From: JAZNGX01 sp045576675
GTDB taxonomy: Bacteria; Bacillota; Clostridia; Monoglobales; Firm-18
Reading direction: 5' to 3'
Length of the DNA: 24,354 nt
NCBI GenBank assembly: GCA_045576675.1
Contig: JAZNGX010000097.1
Span: forward strand, 1 to 24,354
Positions 24,131-24,354 of the stretch are shown here, in pieces. How positions within the stretch are numbered: the first letter of the stretch is position 1; every line of letters begins with the position of its first letter. The position numbers and the translations under genes are program-made. The notes under the pieces are model-generated. The model was not told the origin of the DNA, did not search any database, and worked only from the letters and a program-made list of their open reading frames with translations.

Positions 24131-24354
24131 TATCGCTAATAACTAAGCATAATTTTTTGCAGAGTATTGAAAACCAAGGCAACAAGCTATATACATTCTT
24201 ATTGTTTGTAATAAGTCTTGATGCATACTCTTTTTTTGAGGTAAAGTAAGCCAACAAAGTCATATAAGCAAAAAAACATAGATAAGAATGTTTGAAGCTG
24301 ATATAAAAATCGAATTAAAATAAGCTAAACACCAATATTTTTGTATTTTTATAC
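24131..24354. other. Non-coding AT-rich stretch at window end
   Basis: No credible gene on either strand. It holds distant inverted repeats, ACATTCTTAT (24193-24202) with ATAAGAATGT (24282-24291), and AGAGTAT with ATACTCT around 24173-24231 followed by a run of T. These could belong to a terminator or regulatory region of a gene beyond the window; nothing firmer can be said. Confidence 0.4.

Noticed and set aside
1..24354. CRISPR array, tRNA or rRNA genes, or phage modules
   Set aside because: No regularly spaced direct repeats, cloverleaf sequences, rRNA stretches or phage proteins were recognised on either strand.

Overview
The window is about 24 kb of AT-rich DNA whose gene content and style point to a gut-type member of the Clostridia (Bacillota), probably near the Oscillospiraceae/Ruminococcaceae. 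The reasons are strong AAGGAGG-type ribosome binding sites, TTGACA/TATAAT promoters, short intergenic spaces closed by hairpin terminators, paired 7TM sensor kinases and a BcrAD/BadFG-type activase. The lineage is inferred from style only. No rRNA, tRNA, CRISPR array, transposase or phage gene was seen.

Layout. (1) 1-4.3 kb, minus strand: a three-gene signalling operon with a double-7TM sensor lacking a visible ATP-binding G-box, a complete HDxMG-type histidine kinase and a LuxR/NarL-type response regulator. Stop and start codons overlap by 4 bp at both junctions. The last 300 bases at the window edge are about 61% GC while the preceding part of the same gene is about 38% GC, so the response regulator is a mosaic or a contig chimera. 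(2) 4.4-15.4 kb: a sugar or polyol catabolic island bracketed by two paralogous AraC-type regulators. AraC-1 is divergent from a DMT/EamA transporter. AraC-2 is divergent from an FGGY sugar kinase that heads a minus-strand run of Gfo/Idh oxidoreductase, DUF4432 aldose-epimerase-like protein, compact transketolase, fucose/arabinose-isomerase-like protein and zinc alcohol dehydrogenase. The two divergent promoter regions are inverted copies of each other (31 of 38 bases identical over the core). A roughly 240-bp block of five consecutive hairpins separates the kinase from the rest of the operon.

(3) 15.4-20.4 kb: a MntP-type manganese exporter (minus) divergent from a 1421-residue fused acyl-CoA-dehydratase-activase-like iron-sulfur ATPase (plus). 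A 13-bp inverted repeat carries one -35 box in each arm. (4) 20.4-24.1 kb, minus strand: a compact five-gene run read as NfeD, SPFH/stomatin, YebC, RsmI and KDPG/KHG aldolase, from a strong promoter with a palindrome between -35 and -10.

How the genes may work together. The island encodes a plausible sequence of import (DMT carrier), mutarotation (DUF4432), aldose/ketose isomerisation (FucI/AraA-like), ketose phosphorylation (FGGY kinase) and two-carbon transfer (transketolase). Two oxidoreductases could feed in polyols or epimers. This logic resembles the known D-apiose route through apulose 4-phosphate, but the substrate cannot be read from sequence. The best candidate for something undescribed is this island with its duplicated regulator/promoter units. 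The double-7TM sensor system and the orphan giant activase come next.
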